Assembly: GCA_013359235.1 (NCBI GenBank)
Contig: JABWCE010000023.1
Coordinates: forward strand, 1-48,696
From: Bacteroidota bacterium
GTDB lineage: Bacteria; Bacteroidota; Bacteroidia; NS11-12g; UBA9320
Reading direction: 5' to 3'
Length of the DNA stretch: 48,696 nucleotides
The translations under genes and the position numbers were made by a program. The notes beneath the pieces are model-generated. The model had not been told where the DNA came from, searched no databases, and saw only the letters and a list, made by a program, of their open reading frames with translations. Positions 45,398 through 48,696 of this stretch are shown here, piece after piece; positions within the stretch are counted from its first letter, which is position 1, and each line of letters starts with the position of its first letter.

Positions 45398-46294
45398 TTA
45401 TTCACTTGCTCTGAAAAGTGTATCTTTTTCGCTTTTGGTAAGACTATCGTATCCCGATTGTGATATTTTATCTAAAATAGCATCAATTTCTAACTGGTTG
45501 GGCTTTGTATTTTTATTGTTCTTAGCGTTTGAATTTGGTTGATGTGGTTGGTTTACATATACCTTCTTTCTAAAAATTTTCTTTTCATCAACTTTAGTTT
45601 TTTGAGCAAAATATTTGTTGAAATTTTTAAAATACAAATTAAAATATCCTTTGTAATTGAGCATATAAACAAAACCAAACAATGTACCTCCCAAATGTGC
45701 AAGACCGCCACCTGGGTTGGAAGTAGGAATACCCGAAATATCAATTAATATAAGAGCAAAGGCAAGCCACTTAAGTTTTATACGAAACAAACCAAAAAGA
45801 AATACTTCAAAATCGGGCACCAAAGTGGCAGTAGCCGCTACAACAGCCATAACACTTGCCGAAGCCCCGACTAAATAGCCCAAATTGGCTGTATTTCTGA
45901 AAACCGGAAAAAAATTAAAACTCAATAAAAATACTATTGCTCCGCTAATTCCACCCCATAGATATATTTTCCATAGTCCTTGTGATTTTAAAAAATTGTT
46001 GTAAATAATTGCCATGTAATAAAACATAAGCATATTAAACAATATATGAAAAAAATCAACATGCATAAATTGATAGGTGAGTAGTGTCCATGGGCGATAG
46101 ATTAAAAGTTTTGCATTGCCTGGTACATATAAATAACTAATAATTTGTTCGGAAAAACCTTTGAGATTGAACAAATACATTATTAATTTAAATACTGAAA
46201 AACTTATGAAAAGCCCAATATTTATAAGTAAAATACGATTTACAACTGAACTGCTGGCGATAAATCTTTTAAAAATAAATTTAAAATCTTTCAT
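45398..46294 (-). CDS. Rhomboid-family intramembrane serine protease
   Basis: 298 aa, six transmembrane helices. Catalytic serine in G-A-S-A-S (family G-x-S-x) and histidine in L-A-H-L-G-G-T-L-F-G; H-I-L-F-N-M-L is the L2-helix motif. The soluble C-terminus ends I-D-A-I-L-D-K-I-S-Q-S-G-Y-D-S-L-T-K-S-E-K-D-T-L-F, a short tail I recall from Bacteroidota rhomboids. Second of two adjacent rhomboid genes, 3 bases apart. Confidence 0.93.
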   Translation of the reverse strand: MKDFKFIFKRFIASSSVVNRILLINIGLFISFSVFKLIMYLFNLKGFSEQIISYLYVPGNAKLLIYRPWTLLTYQFMHVDFFHILFNMLMFYYMAIIYNNFLKSQGLWKIYLWGGISGAIVFLLSFNFFPVFRNTANLGYLVGASASVMAVVAATATLVPDFEVFLFGLFRIKLKWLAFALILIDISGIPTSNPGGGLAHLGGTLFGFVYMLNYKGYFNLYFKNFNKYFAQKTKVDEKKIFRKKVYVNQPHQPNSNAKNNKNTKPNQLEIDAILDKISQSGYDSLTKSEKDTLFRASE

Positions 46295-46297
46295 TTT

Positions 46298-46987
46298 TTA
46301 ATAAAACGTATTCCTATTTGTTTTATTCCAATACAAAACTAATAAAAAACCAAAAAGCAAGCCCCCAACATGTGCAAAATGTGCAATATTATCGCCCGAA
46401 CGGTTTGCGATTCCCTGATAAAGTTCAATCAAACCATACCCAATAGCAAGATATTTTGCTTTTACAGGAAAAGGAATAAATAAAATAAACATTTCGGTAT
46501 TGGGAAAAAGCATTGCAAATGCAGCAAGTAAACCCATAATAGCACCCGATGAACCTATTGTTACTTTTAAATAAATTTCTATAATGCTTTCGGGCAAAAC
46601 ATCAGAATAGCTCAATGGATTAATACTGCCTGTAATTCTATAAATACTTATTGCATCGGTAATAAACAAAAATATTGCAGAACCTGCTACACAAATAAGA
46701 TAAAAAAGCAAATAGCGTTTTTCGCCCCAAACCCGTTCTAACTGGCTGCCAAAAATGTACAACCCAAACATATTGAAGAGCAGATGAAAAAAACTACCAT
46801 GTATAAATTGATAGGTAAATATTTGAAAAGGTTTAAAATACGGACTACTTATGTAATGCAAACCAAGAATATTTGTCAGCTCGATGCCACGCATTTTCAA
46901 AAACCAAATAATTATAAAAAAACCTGTATTTATTATCAATATATTTTTGGTTATTGGCGGAATTGATGGCATATATGAGGCTCTCAT
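46298..46987 (-). CDS. Rhomboid-family intramembrane serine protease
   Basis: 229 aa, six transmembrane helices. Catalytic G-S-S-G-A-I-M-G and A-H-F-A-H-V-G-G-L-L-F-G, plus H-L-L-F-N-M-F-G-L-Y. No long C-terminal tail, unlike its neighbour. An alternative start lies at 46972. The pair probably arose by duplication and could act on different substrates. Confidence 0.93.
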   Translation of the reverse strand: MRASYMPSIPPITKNILIINTGFFIIIWFLKMRGIELTNILGLHYISSPYFKPFQIFTYQFIHGSFFHLLFNMFGLYIFGSQLERVWGEKRYLLFYLICVAGSAIFLFITDAISIYRITGSINPLSYSDVLPESIIEIYLKVTIGSSGAIMGLLAAFAMLFPNTEMFILFIPFPVKAKYLAIGYGLIELYQGIANRSGDNIAHFAHVGGLLFGFLLVLYWNKTNRNTFY

Positions 46988-46999
46988 GTACTTAAAAAA

Positions 47000-48073
47000 T
47001 TAAATTTTTGCCAAACTGTTTTTACTATTTTGTATCGAAATTTGCCTTGCAAATTCTTCTGTGATTTTTATTAATTGCTCAGATGCTGCATTGTTTTGCA
47101 TAATAGGGTTCAAACCTTCGTCGGCATTTGAACGGAGATTTTCAAAAATTGGAATTTCTCCAATTACAGGTACATTGTACTCTTTCGAAAGCTTTTCTGC
47201 TCCACCCTTTCCAAAAATAAAGTATTTTTTTTGAGGTGCATCATCAGGTGTAAACCAACTCATATTTTCTATAATTCCAATAACCGGCGCTTTTATATTT
47301 TCTGACAAATACATACTCAAAGCTCTGCGACAGTCTGCAATTGCTACATCTTGCGGAGTTGTTACTATAATTATTCCGGTTAAATTTATATGTTGAACCA
47401 TTGTAAGATGTATATCTCCTGTGCCAGGCGGCAAATCAATTATTAAGTAATCGAGTTCGCCCCATTCTGCATCGTTTATCAATTGCTTGAATGCTGATGA
47501 AATCATTGGTCCACGCCAAATTACCGGTTGATTTTCTTTAATCATAAAACCTATTGAAAGCACTTTTATTTTGTCTTTTTCAAGAGGTATCATTTTTCCT
47601 TGCTCGTTTATTTGAGCATGACTACCTTTTAATCCCATAATTATTGGCACAGAAGGTCCGTAAATATCAGCATCAAGCAAACCTACTTTTGCACCAAGAT
47701 GCGATAAACCATAAGCAAGATTAGCAGCTACAAGGCTTTTTCCCACACCGCCTTTGCCCGAAGCTATTGCTATAATATTTTTAACTTGTGGTAATATTTC
47801 TGATTTGTTTCTTACACTGCTAACTCTTGAACTCATGTTAATTTTAATATTTTCTGCTTCTTTTACAAAATGTTTTACAGCATTGCGGCAAGCTCTTTCT
47901 ATTTCATCTTTCAATGGGCAAGCGGGTGTAGTTAACTCTACGGTAAATGAAATATCATTTCCAGAAACTTCAATTTCTTTTACCATTCCAAGAGATACTA
48001 TATCTTTTTTAAGGTCGGGGTCATCAACATGGCTCAATGCCTGTAATATTTGTTTGATTGTAATTGTAGTCAT
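47000..48073 (-). CDS. Mrp/NBP35-family iron-sulfur carrier ATPase
   Basis: 357 aa. N-terminal MIP18/DUF59 domain (about 1-85), then a deviant P-loop G-K-G-G-V-G-K-S and L-I-I-D-L-P-P-G-T-G-D-I-H-L. Scaffold or carrier for Fe-S clusters. Unlike many Mrp proteins I see no C-x-x-C near the C-terminus. The start overlaps the stop of the upstream gene (ATGA). Confidence 0.93.
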   Translation of the reverse strand: MTTITIKQILQALSHVDDPDLKKDIVSLGMVKEIEVSGNDISFTVELTTPACPLKDEIERACRNAVKHFVKEAENIKINMSSRVSSVRNKSEILPQVKNIIAIASGKGGVGKSLVAANLAYGLSHLGAKVGLLDADIYGPSVPIIMGLKGSHAQINEQGKMIPLEKDKIKVLSIGFMIKENQPVIWRGPMISSAFKQLINDAEWGELDYLIIDLPPGTGDIHLTMVQHINLTGIIIVTTPQDVAIADCRRALSMYLSENIKAPVIGIIENMSWFTPDDAPQKKYFIFGKGGAEKLSKEYNVPVIGEIPIFENLRSNADEGLNPIMQNNAASEQLIKITEEFARQISIQNSKNSLAKI

Positions 48074-48384
48074 TTTTCTTTTCGTTTAAATATATAAATA
48101 ATTTTGCCGAAAAAACGTTTTTCAAAATCGAGAAAAAAACTGAATTTTCCGAACAAAAACCCAAAAATCAATAACAATATATTGTAAAAAACCAAAACAC
48201 TAAAAATGTAAACAATTACATTCAGCCATTGAGGTTCAATTTTATTAATTCCTAAAAAATGAAATATTGGTTTTTTAACAATCAAAGATGAAATGCCTGT
48301 AAAAGTGAAAACTATTAATATAATAGCTACATCTTTTACCGAATTTACATTCCACCGTGCTTTAAGTTTTCCAAAAAAATTCAT
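48070..48384 (-). CDS. Small membrane protein (DUF6787-like)
   Basis: 104 aa with two transmembrane segments. K-A-R-W-N-V-N-S-V-K-D, F-x-x-T-G-I-S-S-L-I-V-K-K-P-I-F, and L-L-L-I-F-G-F-L-F-G-K-F-x-F-F-x-x-F-E-K fit my memory of DUF6787, a Bacteroidota family. It overlaps the Mrp gene by 4 bases and heads a six-gene operon down to 43659. A minus-strand -7 element TAATTTTG (48390-48397) lies just 5 bases before the ATG. Confidence 0.8.
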   Translation of the reverse strand: MNFFGKLKARWNVNSVKDVAIILIVFTFTGISSLIVKKPIFHFLGINKIEPQWLNVIVYIFSVLVFYNILLLIFGFLFGKFSFFLDFEKRFFGKIIYIFKRKEK

Positions 48385-48389
48385 AGTGA

Positions 48390-48397
48390 CAAAATTA
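48390..48397 (-). promoter_or_regulatory. -7 element of the DUF6787-mrp-rhomboid operon
   Basis: TAATTTTG on the minus strand. With only 5 bases to the ATG, the transcript would be leaderless or initiate at the start codon. Confidence 0.45.
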
Positions 48398-48535
48398 AGC
48401 TAAATAAAACTAAGAGCCTTTAAATTTTTGAAGTTAAAATTAATGTAATTTCACAATAAATTTCCATTTTCAAACTACAAAAAATGTCTAAAACTGAATT
48501 TATTGAAATAATAAAAGAATAAATTTTAATTACAT

Positions 48536-48568
48536 ACCCATTCCAAAGTTTAAAACTTTGGAATGGGT
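48536..48568 (-). terminator. Intrinsic terminator-like hairpin
   Basis: 16-bp perfect inverted repeat 48536-48551/48553-48568 (acccattccaaagttt and complement), just past the stop of the partial T9SS gene on the minus strand. The T-run is poor, so it may also be a transcript-stabilising hairpin. Confidence 0.65.
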
Positions 48569-48578
48569 TAAAACTCCC

Positions 48579-48696
48579 TCAAAAAACCAAAACCCTCTGC
48601 ACAAAAACATCATTGCCGGCTTTTATTTTTACAAAGTAAATACCTTTACTTGTGTGGATTTGGATAGTTTTTGTGTTTTGATTTATTTGTGTTAAA
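48579..48696 (-). CDS. T9SS-sorted protein, C-terminal fragment (cut by window edge)
   Basis: 39 codons and a stop on the minus strand. The sequence ends I-Q-I-H-T-S-K-G-I-Y-F-V-K-I-K-A-G-N-D-V-F-V-Q-R-V-L-V-F, the last strands of a type A T9SS sorting domain. The rest of the gene lies beyond the right edge. Confidence 0.8.
   Translation of the reverse strand, partial: LTQINQNTKTIQIHTSKGIYFVKIKAGNDVFVQRVLVF

Noticed and set aside
48484-48522. 12-codon frame before the hairpin at 48536
   Set aside because: Too short to support and no good promoter element close upstream; the hairpin is better explained by the minus-strand gene.

Overview
The window is a piece of a Bacteroidota (Bacteroidetes) chromosome. 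Supporting signs are type IX secretion (T9SS) C-terminal sorting domains, the TAnnTTTG -7 promoter element before many genes, the BT4734-type primase-helicase, DUF6787/DUF4153-type membrane proteins, a split atpD-atpC pair and an AT-rich base composition. The species cannot be named from the sequence alone.

Layout. (1) Positions 1-719 are one unit of what looks like a gene-cassette array: the 3' part of a long non-coding repeat (1-99), one small membrane-protein gene (111-680), and the start of the next repeat copy. (2) That next copy is interrupted at a 14-bp core (720-733 and 18734-18747) by an integrative element of about 18 kb. (3) The repeat then resumes (18734-18998), followed by a strong terminator and an ordinary chromosome.

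The element carries a tyrosine integrase with paired arm-type sites near both ends, an excisionase-like HTH protein, a 485-aa unknown, an AEP-type primase/RepA-like helicase and a left-end module (thermonuclease plus a conserved unknown). Its cargo is a six-gene, translationally coupled operon on the minus strand (13273 down to 4649): XRE regulator, a PD-(D/E)XK nuclease-N6-methylase fusion, HsdS, an OLD-like ATPase/TOPRIM protein, a GIY-YIG-DUF4357 nuclease and a catalytically inactive prokaryotic Argonaute. I see no HsdR translocase, relaxase or type IV secretion gene. I know of no described system with this gene set in one operon. Downstream of the operon (2.9-4.6 kb) is a mostly non-coding array of large hairpins, many with GCGTTGG or GTGTTGG in their loops. 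Two of them are related copies that bracket a small DUF6943-like gene. 9-bp AGTCTAAGT-type repeats occur at three places in the element, two of them just upstream of promoters.

The chromosomal part (19-48.7 kb) holds a PLP-dependent sulfur amino-acid enzyme, an ABC exporter with rfbA, a polyprenyl synthase, hflX, the thrS-infC-rpmI-rplT translation operon (infC appears to lack an AUG start), tRNA-Cys and tRNA-Ile2, secreted M1 and M28 peptidases, atpD-atpC, pyrF, a T9SS-exported PKD protein, yifB, and a compact minus-strand operon with two tandem rhomboid proteases and an Mrp ATPase.
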